This document shows, piece after piece, positions 24,712 to 32,854 of a stretch of 64,000 nucleotides of DNA. The position numbers and the translations under genes were made by a program. The notes under the pieces are model-generated. The model was not told where the DNA came from. It did no database searches and worked only from the letters and a program-made list of their open reading frames with translations. Position 1 is the first letter of the stretch. The number at the start of each line of letters is the position of its first letter. Origin of the DNA: Micavibrio_A sp964539025 (lineage in GTDB: Bacteria > Pseudomonadota > Alphaproteobacteria > Micavibrionales > Micavibrionaceae); the NCBI GenBank assembly GCA_964539025.1, contig CAZIFA010000004.1, positions 1 to 64,000 on the forward strand, read 5' to 3'.

Positions 24712-25578
24712 ATGAGTAGCATTGTCAAGTTTGATCCAGAAGCGTTTAAAGCCGAATATTTCGTGGGGCCGTTCCCGACCCGCAAAGCGCTGATCGACGC
24801 GTGCCAAGTTGTTGCACGACCCAATGAGGCGTGGGAAAAATTTAGAAAAACTACGGGCAAGCTCGAATTCGACGGGCATATTATAACCACGGCGGATAAC
24901 GACGATTTAATCGCGCGAAGATTTAAAACGTTGAAAGATCAGTTGGAAGGGCGCGAGCGCATTCCCGCGCTGTCGGAATTTTTAAGATCACAGTTTCAGA
25001 AGGTTGCAGACGAGCGGGCAGCGAAAGAAAAGGCAGCAAACGATAAGGCCACCGACCCGTTAAAAGTGCTTTTGATATCCACGCAAAGACACAATCTGTT
25101 TTTTGCGCTCAATAACGAAATGCCGGGCCTTAAGGCTCAGGTCACGCGGTTTATTGCGGATCGTGGCATAGCCGAAAAATTCAACGATCTTGTATCAGAT
25201 AGCGCGCCGAATCTTGTCGACCGAGTTGTGCACACCGCCGATTTTGCTGGAGAGAAATTCGATGTAGCCGTCATAGACCAGGCCCTGATGTACAGCGATG
25301 AAGAGTCCGTTTTGCTGATGTTCAAGGAAATCGCAGATACGGGCGCGAAGAAGATTTTGATTCACAGCATCCACGGCGTCGAGGCGGGATGGTATGGTCA
25401 ACGTTATTCCGGCGGCATTATTCCGTTCCGCGTTCCGACACTGGCGGAGATAGCAAATAGCTTGAAGGCAGCGGGCTATGACATTGAGGTCGCCGAATTG
25501 AATGCGAATCCCAGTACCGACCCAATTTACTTTAATCAGGTTCCTGCTATGTGGGATTTCGCCGCCTCCGGCCCCTAA
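24712..25578 (+). CDS. hypothetical protein, possible degenerate SAM-methyltransferase fold
   Basis: 288 aa. The N-terminal 110 residues are helical and Ala/Lys-rich; the C-terminal part has the strand-helix order of a Rossmann domain: LKVLLISTQRHNLF (strand 1 position), EKFDVAVIDQALMYSDEES (where class I methyltransferases have their post-motif segment), AKKILIHSIHG. The GxGxG SAM-binding loop is absent, so a functional methyltransferase is doubtful. A receiver-like or other Rossmann fold is an alternative. Last gene of the accessory series before kdsA. Confidence 0.65.
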   Translation: MSSIVKFDPEAFKAEYFVGPFPTRKALIDACQVVARPNEAWEKFRKTTGKLEFDGHIITTADNDDLIARRFKTLKDQLEGRERIPALSEFLRSQFQKVADERAAKEKAANDKATDPLKVLLISTQRHNLFFALNNEMPGLKAQVTRFIADRGIAEKFNDLVSDSAPNLVDRVVHTADFAGEKFDVAVIDQALMYSDEESVLLMFKEIADTGAKKILIHSIHGVEAGWYGQRYSGGIIPFRVPTLAEIANSLKAAGYDIEVAELNANPSTDPIYFNQVPAMWDFAASGP

Positions 25579-25595
25579 AAAACCCATGGTTTTTT
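25577..25595. terminator. short A/T hairpin before kdsA
   Basis: Perfect inverted repeat AAAAAACC-CAT-GGTTTTTT immediately at the stop of the upstream gene; resembles a bidirectional terminator but has only two GC pairs. Confidence 0.35.
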
Positions 25596-25622
25596 GTGCC
25601 GTAACGCGGTAAAACGGTTCCC

Positions 25623-26441
25623 ATGAAAACCGTCAAAATCGGCGATATCGCCATTTCCAATTCCAATCCCTTTATGTTGATCGCGGGGCCTTGCGTTCTT
25701 GAATCACGCCAGCACGCCTATGATATGTGCGGCAAGATCAAAGAGATTACGCAGCGGCTCAAAATCCCGTTCGTGTATAAATCATCATTCGATAAGGCGA
25801 ACCGCACCAGCGTGTCGGGTGTGCGGTCCGGCGTGTCGTTCGATGACGCGATGCAGATTTTCAAAGACATCAAAAAAGATTTCGGCGTTTCGGTTCTGAC
25901 CGACATTCATTCGCCAGAGCAATGCGCGGTGGTGGCACAGGCGGCGGATATTTTGCAGATCCCGGCATTTTTGTGCCGCCAGACGGATTTGCTGCTCGCC
26001 GCCGGAAAAACCGGAAAAGTGATCAACGTGAAAAAGGGCCAGTTCCTCGCGCCGTGGGATATGAAGAATGTCGCGGCGAAGATTGCCAGCACGGGGAATG
26101 ATAATATTTTGCTGTGCGAGCGCGGCGCGAGTTTCGGTTACAACACGTTGGTATCGGATATGCGTTCGCTGCCGATCATGGCGCAGACGGGCTACCCCGT
26201 GATTTTCGATGCTACGCATTCCGTGCAACAGCCGGGCGGACAGGGCGATAAATCGGGCGGCGACCGCACGATGGTTCCTGTCCTCGCGCGTGCGGCGATT
26301 GCCGTGGGCGTGGCGGGCGTGTTCATGGAAACGCACCAAGACCCCGATAATGCGCCGAGCGACGGGCCAAATATGGTCAAGCTGCATGAACTGGAAGGCA
26401 TTCTTTCGAAGATGAAAGAGATTGATCAGGTTGTTAAGTAA
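25623..26441 (+). CDS. kdsA: 3-deoxy-D-manno-octulosonate 8-phosphate synthase
   Basis: Condenses phosphoenolpyruvate with arabinose 5-phosphate for the KDO of lipopolysaccharide. 272 aa, normal length. Motifs: MLIAGPCVLESR near residue 18, YKSSFDKANRTS, LTDIHSPEQC, LLCERGASFGYNTLVSDMRS, FDATHSVQQPGG, ETHQDPDNAPSDGPNM. CxxxH-type metal ligands (Cys in AGPCV and the downstream His, Glu, Asp) are present, which fits the metal-dependent class, but sequence alone does not settle it. Usually adjacent to pyrG and eno; here separated from both by accessory genes. Confidence 0.96.
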   Translation: MKTVKIGDIAISNSNPFMLIAGPCVLESRQHAYDMCGKIKEITQRLKIPFVYKSSFDKANRTSVSGVRSGVSFDDAMQIFKDIKKDFGVSVLTDIHSPEQCAVVAQAADILQIPAFLCRQTDLLLAAGKTGKVINVKKGQFLAPWDMKNVAAKIASTGNDNILLCERGASFGYNTLVSDMRSLPIMAQTGYPVIFDATHSVQQPGGQGDKSGGDRTMVPVLARAAIAVGVAGVFMETHQDPDNAPSDGPNMVKLHELEGILSKMKEIDQVVK

Positions 26442-26443
26442 GT

Positions 26444-26478
26444 AAAACCGCCACGGCGCCACGGACGCCACGAAAGAT
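26444..26478. repeat. left inverted arm of the GxxExxY cassette
   Basis: AAAACCGCCACGGCGCCACG and onward to GCCACGAAAG: three degenerate CGCCACG units with a period of about 9. Starts 3 bases after the kdsA stop. Inverse match to 26869-26900. Confidence 0.85.
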
Positions 26479-26479
26479 T

Positions 26480-26902
26480 ATGCAAGAACCTTCGAAACAT
26501 CTGGATGAAATTGCCAAAAGAGTTTTGGATGGGGCTTTTATCGTTCACAGGGAACTCGGCCCAGGTTTGCTGGAAAGCATATACGAAACCTGCCTTGCTG
26601 ATATTCTTATCGATTACGGCGTGCATGTAGAGCGACAGAAGCCAATGCCTGTTTTATTTCGTGGTAAATTGCTTGATACAGGATACAGGTTGGATATGCT
26701 TGTTGAAAATTCGGTTGTGGTTGAGATTAAAAGTGTCGAAAGGCTGGCCGAAATACATCAAGCGCAAATTATGACTTATATGAAACTATCCAAGACAGAG
26801 CTGGGGCTATTAATTAATTTCAATGCGCCTTTGCTTAAAAATGGCATCAAGCGGTTTTATATCAACCAAAATCGTGGCGATCTTGGCGTCGTGGCGGTTT
26901 AA
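26480..26902 (+). CDS. GxxExxY family protein, PD-(D/E)XK nuclease-like
   Basis: 140 aa. Residues 29-35 are G-L-L-E-S-I-Y, the GxxExxY signature. The PD-(D/E)XK-type core is visible as D72 (YRLDMLVENS) and E82-I-K84, followed by a helix with conserved Gln (EIHQAQIMTYMKLS) and the family's LLINFNAPLLKNGIKRF. The family has no established function; nuclease activity is inferred from fold. The ATG directly follows the left inverted arm, and residues about 131-140 (NRGDLGVVAV) are encoded by the right arm, so the ORF fills the element end to end. No clear ribosome binding site. Confidence 0.88.
   Translation: MQEPSKHLDEIAKRVLDGAFIVHRELGPGLLESIYETCLADILIDYGVHVERQKPMPVLFRGKLLDTGYRLDMLVENSVVVEIKSVERLAEIHQAQIMTYMKLSKTELGLLINFNAPLLKNGIKRFYINQNRGDLGVVAV
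26869..26900. repeat. right inverted arm of the GxxExxY cassette
   Basis: Reverse complement reads AAACCGCCACGACGCCAAG and onward, matching the left arm at 26444-26478 and both arms of the empty element at 16977-17046. It encodes the last ten codons of the enclosed gene. Confidence 0.85.
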
Positions 26903-26935
26903 ATTTTTTACTAAAAGAACCAAACAGGTAAAGCT

Positions 26936-27391
26936 ATGTCACTAACAGAAGCTCAACATGATGCCGCGTTTCCCGCCGTTATGCCGTATGCGAGCGCGGG
27001 GGGTGTCGTGCCGAATATCGAAATTAAACTTTCCTTCTTCATGGACGGCGCCGTAAAGCGGATTGTGATATCTGTGCCTTCGAGTGAGCGACATGGCGTA
27101 GCCGTTACGATGGATGATTCCGACATTGGGAATTTTAAGTGGGGAATCACCTATATTGATGCTGAGGGAAGACTGCGGATAGTGGAAGAGCGGGAGGATT
27201 TTGAGAATAACAAGGCTGCGCAGATTCTGCTGATGAACTTGTATCAAAATGAAGAGAATCTTTTTGGCCCGGCGAATTTTTTAATATCCGGGGAGCGAGT
27301 GATTACCGCGCGGATTCCATGGAACCCGGAACATTCCCTTACATCCGGTAAGCCAGTGATTGGTCTTTCGCAACAACCTGAACTGGTTTAA
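26936..27391 (+). CDS. hypothetical protein
   Basis: 151 aa, AGGTAAAG before the ATG. Soluble, beta-rich by composition (IEIKLSFFMDGAVKRIVISV), no signal peptide, no domain recognised. It follows the GxxExxY cassette by 33 bases; whether it originally continued a kdsA-led transcript before cassette insertion cannot be told. Its 3' end faces the unknown gene at 27419. Confidence 0.65.
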   Translation: MSLTEAQHDAAFPAVMPYASAGGVVPNIEIKLSFFMDGAVKRIVISVPSSERHGVAVTMDDSDIGNFKWGITYIDAEGRLRIVEEREDFENNKAAQILLMNLYQNEENLFGPANFLISGERVITARIPWNPEHSLTSGKPVIGLSQQPELV

Positions 27392-27418
27392 TGGCCGTCT
27401 TATTGGCCGATAGGGCTG

Positions 27419-28000
27419 TTAAAGCCCGTTGCGAGGGTGTCCCATTTTCTGAAGGTAAAGCGCGCCTTGATTCTCATCACCGCTATACAATGCAGCGGCA
27501 TTTTGTAATTGGCGATTTCTATATTCTCCCTCAGATTTGGGCGCATTGTTTTTTATGAAGGATTTAATCCCGTTTATCGGTATGTCTTTGTTTAGGCGTC
27601 GCATGGCCGATTCAAAACGCACGGTTATATCGGGATGGGTTTCAGATATAGGATTGTTAGAGAATGCACGAAATGCAGCGAACCTGATGTGTTCGTGTGC
27701 AACGTATTCAGGTAAGGCGTCTTCTCTTGTTTTTGGATAATTATCGATTCCTAAATCGACTTTTACATGAAACGTCCCATCCTTGCAGGTAATTCCCGCT
27801 TTGCCTGTGCTAAATTGCCCTGCCAGATTGTCGATATGGTGTTGCGACATTCCCAAAAGTTTCATTTCATCAAAAATAACTTTTTTAACCTGGTCGCTGA
27901 TCCTGTCGCCGAGCGATATAACGCCATCGGGCGTAACTACTGTTTCGCGGTGCAGAGCGACCGCGGTGCGGTGGTCAAGCGAGGGGGTTAATTTGGTCAT
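27419..28000 (-). CDS. hypothetical protein
   Basis: 193 aa with AAGGAA 8 bases before the ATG and TTGACATAA upstream. Soluble; contains YVAHEHIRFAAFRAFSNN near residue 107, where HEHIR only superficially resembles a metal motif. The last third (NAAALYSGDENQGALYLQKMG) looks helical and might form a repeat-type helical hairpin. Not recognised. Divergent from the gene at 28155. Confidence 0.68.
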   Translation of the reverse strand: MTKLTPSLDHRTAVALHRETVVTPDGVISLGDRISDQVKKVIFDEMKLLGMSQHHIDNLAGQFSTGKAGITCKDGTFHVKVDLGIDNYPKTREDALPEYVAHEHIRFAAFRAFSNNPISETHPDITVRFESAMRRLNKDIPINGIKSFIKNNAPKSEGEYRNRQLQNAAALYSGDENQGALYLQKMGHPRNGL

Positions 28001-28040
28001 GGGAAAATTCCTTTTCTCTTAATTTTTTAATTATGGGGTA

Positions 28041-28069
28041 TTGGTAACCAACTTTTGAGATTATGTCAA
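28041..28069 (-). promoter_or_regulatory. TTGACATAA-type promoter (-10 weak)
   Basis: Minus strand TTGACATAA beginning at 28069; at 17 bases the -10 position reads TACCAA, which is poor. Upstream of the gene starting at 28000. Confidence 0.4.
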
Positions 28070-28154
28070 TAATTAACCTAAAACCTAGACGCAACCCCTT
28101 AAAAACCTTAAATTATAGGCGGGTTTAATGGGTTTCTTGTGAAAGGGATTGGAT

Positions 28155-28682
28155 ATGCAATTACCTAAAGGTCTCAAAGATTTTTATGATGCGGTTGCTT
28201 TGGTGGTGGGTGGAATAATTCCCACGCCGCGTGAAACTATCGCACCGGAGAGCAGGCTTACCCAAACAGCCACAGATGCGCTTATTGCCTATAGCAAGAG
28301 AGAACTGGGAAGCGATGAGGCGAAAGTCGCCATTGCCGAAAGAGATGGGATGCCCGTTTATATCATGGGGTGGGTCAAATCACCTTCGCCCGAGCACGGT
28401 GGCATAGCGGTGAGAGTAAACGATGGCGGTTATGCATGGTGGTGCCGCGCCGATGATCTGGAGAGCGCGGTGGAAAATCATACCGAATGGTCTACAAGAT
28501 TCGATACGGACAATTTGGGCATAGCCTGGGATGAGGATGACGAGCGGATGCTTGCCAGCGCCAGAGAAAGCCTGAATAAAGTTTTGCCAACCGCCAAAGG
28601 TATTGCGATGATATTGCGGCAACATTATCGTCCTGTGTTTGACACAGGGGCGGTAAAATTCGGCAACGAAATGAACAGATAA
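28155..28682 (+). CDS. hypothetical protein
   Basis: 175 aa from ATG 28155 (GAAAGGGA about 6 bases upstream); a TTG two codons earlier is less likely. Soluble, acidic, starting MQLPKGLKDFYDAVALVVGG. Trp-rich middle (YAWWCRADDLESAVENHTEW). No domain recognised. Ends 27 bases before eno, so transcription may continue into eno. Confidence 0.66.
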   Translation: MQLPKGLKDFYDAVALVVGGIIPTPRETIAPESRLTQTATDALIAYSKRELGSDEAKVAIAERDGMPVYIMGWVKSPSPEHGGIAVRVNDGGYAWWCRADDLESAVENHTEWSTRFDTDNLGIAWDEDDERMLASARESLNKVLPTAKGIAMILRQHYRPVFDTGAVKFGNEMNR

Positions 28683-28709
28683 CAAACCAAAGAAAAGGAA
28701 AACAACGTA

Positions 28710-30026
28710 ATGAGCGCTATCGTCGATATCACGGCCCGTCAGATTCTGGATTCACGCGGCAACCCCACGGTGGAAGTGGATGTGTTGCTGGAAAGTGGAG
28801 CCAAGGGCCGCGCCGCCGTTCCGTCGGGTGCATCGACGGGTGCGTATGAGGCGGTGGAACTTCGCGACAACGACAAGAAAAAATACGGCGGCAAGGGCGT
28901 TTTGAAAGCCGTTGGGTATGTGAACAGGGATATTGCCGAGGAACTCGTCGGCATGGACCCGGAAGAACAAGTGGTCATCGATCGCGTGATGATGGAACTG
29001 GACGGAACGCACAACAAAGCCAAGCTTGGTGCGAATGCTATCCTCGGTGTTTCTATGGCTTGCGCCCGCGCTGTGGCCGACGAACTCGATGTACCGCTCT
29101 ACAAATATCTCGGCGGCCCATATTCGCATCTTCTGCCATGCCCGATGATGAACATCATCAATGGCGGCAAGCATGCCGACAACCCGGTCGATTTTCAGGA
29201 ATTCATGATCATGCCGATTGGCGCGGAGAGTTTTGCCGAAGCGTTGCGTTGCGGCGCGGAAGTGTTCCATGCCTTGAAGAAAATTTTGCACGATGCTGGT
29301 ATGAACACGAATGTTGGTGATGAGGGCGGATTTGCCCCTGCGGTTTCTTCGGCCAAAGAAGCGCTCGATTTCATTATGAAGTCGATCAATGCGGCGGGTT
29401 ATACGCCCGGTAAAGACGTTGTTATTGCGCTCGATTGTGCCGCGACGGAGTTTTACAAGAATGGCAAATACGATCTCGAAGGCGAGAAGCGTAAATTGAC
29501 GTCGGCGCAAATGATTTCGTATTTTGAAGAACTTTGCGCCAAATACCCGATTGTTTCGATCGAAGACGGTCTGGCCGAAGATGATTGGGAAGGCTGGATC
29601 GCGCTCACGGCGAAACTCGGTGATCGTGTGCAATTGGTCGGCGATGATTTGTTTGTGACTAACCCAAAACGCCTTGCCGAAGGAATCGAGCGTAAAGCTG
29701 CGAACGCCATTCTGGTGAAGGTGAATCAGATCGGTACGCTGACCGAAACGTTCGAAGCCATCGAGATGGCCAAGCGCGCAGGGTTTGGCATCGTCCTTTC
29801 GCATCGTTCGGGCGAGACGGAAGATTCCACGATTGCGGATATCGCCGTTGCGACGAATGCAGGTCAGATCAAGACGGGATCGTTATCCCGTTCCGACAGG
29901 GTCGCAAAATACAATCAGTTACTGCGTATCGAAGAAGAATTGGGCGACGCCGCGAAATATGCGGGTGCAAGCGTTCTGCGCCAGCAGCCGCAAAAAATCA
30001 AGGCCGCGAAGAAGAAGGCGGCTTAA
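28710..30026 (+). CDS. eno: enolase
   Basis: Converts 2-phosphoglycerate to phosphoenolpyruvate. 438 aa, slightly long because of a Lys/Ala-rich C-terminal tail (QQPQKIKAAKKKAA). Motifs: ILDSRGNPTVEVDV near 12-25, SGASTGAYEAVELRD, NTNVGDEGGFAP, IEDGLAEDDWEGW, LVGDDLFVTNPKRL, and the signature ILVKVNQIGTLTETF, followed by SHRSGETED. AAAAGGAAAAC precedes the ATG. A palindromic repeat follows the stop. Confidence 0.97.
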   Translation: MSAIVDITARQILDSRGNPTVEVDVLLESGAKGRAAVPSGASTGAYEAVELRDNDKKKYGGKGVLKAVGYVNRDIAEELVGMDPEEQVVIDRVMMELDGTHNKAKLGANAILGVSMACARAVADELDVPLYKYLGGPYSHLLPCPMMNIINGGKHADNPVDFQEFMIMPIGAESFAEALRCGAEVFHALKKILHDAGMNTNVGDEGGFAPAVSSAKEALDFIMKSINAAGYTPGKDVVIALDCAATEFYKNGKYDLEGEKRKLTSAQMISYFEELCAKYPIVSIEDGLAEDDWEGWIALTAKLGDRVQLVGDDLFVTNPKRLAEGIERKAANAILVKVNQIGTLTETFEAIEMAKRAGFGIVLSHRSGETEDSTIADIAVATNAGQIKTGSLSRSDRVAKYNQLLRIEEELGDAAKYAGASVLRQQPQKIKAAKKKAA

Positions 30027-30038
30027 ACAACTACGATG

Positions 30039-30096
30039 TCATCCTCCGGCTTGACCGGAGAATCCATGGATCCCCCGGTCAAGCCGGGGGATGACA
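30039..30096. repeat. palindromic repeat after eno
   Basis: GTCATCCTCCGGCTTGACCGG ends in one palindrome and CCCCCGGTCAAGCCGGGGG forms another before GATGAC. May act as 3' hairpin for eno and for the converging gene. Confidence 0.75.
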
Positions 30097-30120
30097 TTTT
30101 GTGAAGGGGCGCCTTTTTAT

Positions 30121-30966
30121 TTATGCTGCGAGGGCAGGGGCGGCTGGTGCCGGAGCCGAAACAGAGGCGGCGATCGTTGGATTTTCTGGCGATGATTTAT
30201 ATTTTAAAATGATATGTTTGCCGACAGCTTTGTTGAAATCATTGGCAGGGATGACAGGCCCGTCATTTTCCGGCCGGATGAAAAATCCAATACGGTCTTC
30301 GCGCAGGTGGCGCGCGGCGATGCGGCCTTGGTTGATGCTGGCCTTAACGCCATCAAGAGCGCCTTTGGTTATCAGATATGTAGCGCCTAGACCGGCTACC
30401 CCCACAGCTATCTCTGTAAGTGTGCCGATGTCTGCAGTCTTGATATAGTTGCTTGCAGTTACAACAGGCCACGGTGCAATGCCGGTTATTATTCCTGTAA
30501 AAATGGCATTTCCAATGCTGGCGGTTCCATGTTTCAGAGCGGATTTCGTTCTTTCCCCCAGCGGAATTTCCCTGATGTCCAGAACATAACCATTCCTGGT
30601 TTCGTATGAAGTTTTGCCTTTGTCATTTACGACGGGAACCTTGGCCCTGACGGGTTTGAACCCTATCTCTTCAAGATCAACATCGAAACGCAGGCGGTAT
30701 TTCCAGACGCCTTCATCTGCATGAAATGCTGTGACATGACTATCCTCATCATTTTCCAATCTTTGTGTCTGCCATTGGCCAAAAACCTGCTCGTAATCCG
30801 GGGTGTTCTTGAGGAGAGCGTTTCGTATATTCCATTGTATTCTAGGGCCCGACATTCCGAGGCCGAGCAATTCGCTAGCCTGTGCCTGTCTGATATCATC
30901 GGGAATGCAGTTGTCGAATGCGTGGCGCAGGACGAGAGGGGTATTTAATTCGGTAGCTTGTGACAT
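30121..30966 (-). CDS. hypothetical protein with hydrophobic middle
   Basis: 281 aa, AGGGAT 8 bases before the ATG. The N-terminal 140 residues are soluble (HAFDNCIPDDIRQAQASELL), followed by hydrophobic stretches near 147-166 (ASIGNAIFTGIITGIAPWPV) and 180-200 (LTEIAVGVAGLGATYLITKG), then a soluble part and an Ala/Pro tail. Possibly membrane-associated. Not recognised. One of several unknown genes between eno and ftsB, which are neighbours in most Alphaproteobacteria. Confidence 0.66.
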   Translation of the reverse strand: MSQATELNTPLVLRHAFDNCIPDDIRQAQASELLGLGMSGPRIQWNIRNALLKNTPDYEQVFGQWQTQRLENDEDSHVTAFHADEGVWKYRLRFDVDLEEIGFKPVRAKVPVVNDKGKTSYETRNGYVLDIREIPLGERTKSALKHGTASIGNAIFTGIITGIAPWPVVTASNYIKTADIGTLTEIAVGVAGLGATYLITKGALDGVKASINQGRIAARHLREDRIGFFIRPENDGPVIPANDFNKAVGKHIILKYKSSPENPTIAASVSAPAPAAPALAA

Positions 30967-31100
30967 ATTTTTGATCCCTGTTTGTTTTTTTTTTGATAGG
31001 GGACAGGATGTTACATGTTTACATAAGCGTCAATTAAATTTTTGTTAACCGGATTTTGTTGTTTTGGAACAATGGGATGGGTATGGGTGATTGTATGTGC

Positions 31101-31194
31101 ATCATTGCGAGCGCAGCGAAGCAATCCATCTTAGGATGTTTCGGCGCCTGCTAGGCTGGATTGCCGCGTCGCCTACGGCTCCTCGCAATGACGG
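31101..31194. repeat. palindromic repeat (ATTGCGAG...CTCGCAAT type)
   Basis: ATCATTGCGAGCGCAGCGAAG ends its first arm and GGCTCCTCGCAATGACGG its last. Related to 41046-41151 and 43895-43934. Confidence 0.8.
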
Positions 31195-31202
31195 GGGTGG
31201 TT

Positions 31203-31598
31203 TTACGCCTTACGCTGTTGTTTTGCCGTTGCGACGATGGCGGCGAAATCCTCGGCTTCATAGAAGGGGCGGATTTCAATTTCCGAAGGGCCGGGCATAG
31301 GGTTGGGGCATCTTTTCACCCATTCCACCGCTTCGTTCATGTCTTTGACTTCCCAGATCCAAAAACCCGCGACGATTTCGTTCGGCGTGGCGAAGGGGCC
31401 GTCAATCACGGTGCGCGCATCACCACTGAACGCGACGCGCTTGGCCTTCGATGTGGGTTTCAGTCCATCGCCGTTTTTCATGATGCCCGCCGCGATCAAT
31501 TCCTGATTGAAGCGGCCCATGGCTTCGAGCAGTTCGTATTCGGGCAGCACGCCCGCTTCGCTGTCTTTCGTCGCCTTTACAAAAACCATCACGCGCAT
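31203..31598 (-). CDS. YciI/DGPF-domain protein
   Basis: 131 aa, AGGAG 6 bases before the ATG. Alpha/beta ferredoxin-like fold of the YCII-related family: starts MRVMVFVKATKDSEAG, has the family's VIDGPFATPNEIVAGFWIWEV block near residues 63-84 and ends with EIRPFYEAEDF. Members resemble sigma-factor-associated DGPFxE proteins, but no ECF sigma gene is adjacent here. The precise role is unknown. Confidence 0.85.
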   Translation of the reverse strand: MRVMVFVKATKDSEAGVLPEYELLEAMGRFNQELIAAGIMKNGDGLKPTSKAKRVAFSGDARTVIDGPFATPNEIVAGFWIWEVKDMNEAVEWVKRCPNPMPGPSEIEIRPFYEAEDFAAIVATAKQQRKA

Positions 31599-31647
31599 GT
31601 TTTTCTCCTGTCCGAGGTATTTGTTAGGGCGGCCCTTAAACCATGGT

Positions 31648-31893
31648 CTAGGGGGTTATGTGACAGATAATACCATCGTTCAGCGTCAATTTGGATTTGA
31701 AGGAACCGGCAAGATCTGTTGAATATTTTTCAGTGATGCTGTTTTCTTGTGCAGGTAGAAGATACAAGGTGAGTGACGCTGGGATACCGACAATGACTGT
31801 GGTGGCTGCTGCAAAAACACCTGCACAATAAAGCGCGCCTTTGTTGTCACTAGGCTGATTTATGTTTCTATAACGGCGGGCTTTGTAATTCAT
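31648..31893 (-). CDS. small single-span membrane protein
   Basis: 81 aa with a membrane segment at about 21-46 (GALYCAGVFAAATTVIVGIP) preceded by a basic N-terminus (NYKARRYRN), so N-in orientation is expected. The soluble tail ends LTLNDGIICHITP, which resembles the end of the next gene upstream (IPLRDNIICTLKF); the two are probably paralogs. TTGACATAA promoter upstream. Function unknown. Confidence 0.6.
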   Translation of the reverse strand: MNYKARRYRNINQPSDNKGALYCAGVFAAATTVIVGIPASLTLYLLPAQENSITEKYSTDLAGSFKSKLTLNDGIICHITP

Positions 31894-31936
31894 TCAAGTT
31901 TCTTTCTTTTATTTTTTACACCTAAATTACGCGTAG

Positions 31937-31965
31937 AAATTAGCAGAATTCATGTCTTATGTCAA
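31937..31965 (-). promoter_or_regulatory. TTGACATAA-type promoter
   Basis: Minus strand TTGACATAA from 31965, 17-base spacer, TAATTT (31942-31937). Upstream of the gene starting at 31893. Confidence 0.6.
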
Positions 31966-32028
31966 TGCAAGCTATTATGACTTAACCTTATGATTTATAA
32001 ATCAAAAAAGTTCAAAGGTTAATTTTGT

Positions 32029-32320
32029 CTAGAATTTCAAAGTGCAGATTATGTTGTCACGCAGTGGAATTTTTATTTCGGTGCCCGGGCGGATGTTGCC
32101 GCCATTCACGTCATTGACGATGGCCTGTCTTAGTTGCGGCTCTATGGAAGATAGTTCCGTTGCGCATTTTCTTTGATGCGCCGCATCGCGGTCTTTATTG
32201 ATTGCCCATACCCATATGCCGCCAAGTGATGCTATAGCCGCGACCGGCACAACGATAGCGGCCGCTTATCAATGTTTTTTTCCATTCGCTTGCGTGTTTG
32301 TAAGATTGCCAGAGACCCAT
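32029..32320 (-). pseudogene. frameshifted paralog of the 31648 membrane protein
   Basis: An ATG at 32320 opens MGLWQSYKHASEWKKTLI, then the frame turns to unrelated residues and stops. The frame one base over, from about 32264, encodes the expected membrane segment (AAAIVVPVAAIASLGG) and a tail ending IPLRDNIICTLKF, like the neighbouring gene. One extra A near 32265 (ATAAGC for ATAGC) would explain it. Alternatively a shorter 73-residue product starts at GTG 32250 without a ribosome binding site. A sequencing error cannot be excluded. Confidence 0.5.
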
Positions 32321-32514
32321 TTTACCCGCCTTTTTATAACTGGCGGAGATTTAGCAGGCTTTTTACTTTTATGTCTATCTAATTCCCTGTGGTTAAATTG
32401 TGAATCATATGAGTCGGTTAGGCTTGATCGTTCCCCCTTTGTGCTAGAGTAAGCTGCTGGAATCGTTCTCGATTTTGGCTTGTATTGCCGACTCCTATGT
32501 GATTCATTGGTTCC

Positions 32515-32832
32515 ATGAAGAGACTGATCGAACAAAAATACGTCGTTCGCCAAAACCTGATCATCGTGATCGGGGTCTGTCTTTCATTCTATTTTTGCTA
32601 TCATTTGATAGCGGGGGAGCGCAGCTATTTAAGGCTTATTTCGCTCAACCACCAGATTTCCACGACCGAAAAACAGTATGACATCACGCTCGCCGAGCGT
32701 GAGGCGCTGGAGAACAAGGTCGTGATGATGCGTCCGGGTTCCGTGAACCGTGACCTGCTCGAAGAACAGGCCCGCTCCGTCCTTGGGTTTCATTACAAGG
32801 ATGAGAAAGTTCTGATTAAAAAGGTGAATTAA
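32515..32832 (+). CDS. ftsB: FtsB/DivIC-family septum formation protein
   Basis: 105 aa. Short cytoplasmic N-terminus, one membrane segment (about 14-30, LIIVIGVCLSFYFCYHL), then a periplasmic coiled coil (SLNHQISTTEKQYDITLAEREALENKVV, about 43-70) and the family's C-terminal segment MMRPGSVNRDLLEEQARSVLG. Works with FtsL and FtsQ in the divisome. Position between eno and pdhA is the usual one for this class. A terminator lies downstream. Confidence 0.88.
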   Translation: MKRLIEQKYVVRQNLIIVIGVCLSFYFCYHLIAGERSYLRLISLNHQISTTEKQYDITLAEREALENKVVMMRPGSVNRDLLEEQARSVLGFHYKDEKVLIKKVN

Positions 32833-32854
32833 TACTTTTAGGCTTTCCGTTATC

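Noticed and set aside
26444..26900. CRISPR-like or toxin-antitoxin interpretation of the repeat-flanked gene
   Set aside because: There are only two inverted arms with degenerate internal units, no spacers, and no second gene.
32269..32553. 94-codon minus-strand frame overlapping the ftsB start
   Set aside because: Hydrophilic low-information sequence antisense to ftsB and its leader, with no ribosome binding site; the frameshifted membrane-protein reading is better supported.
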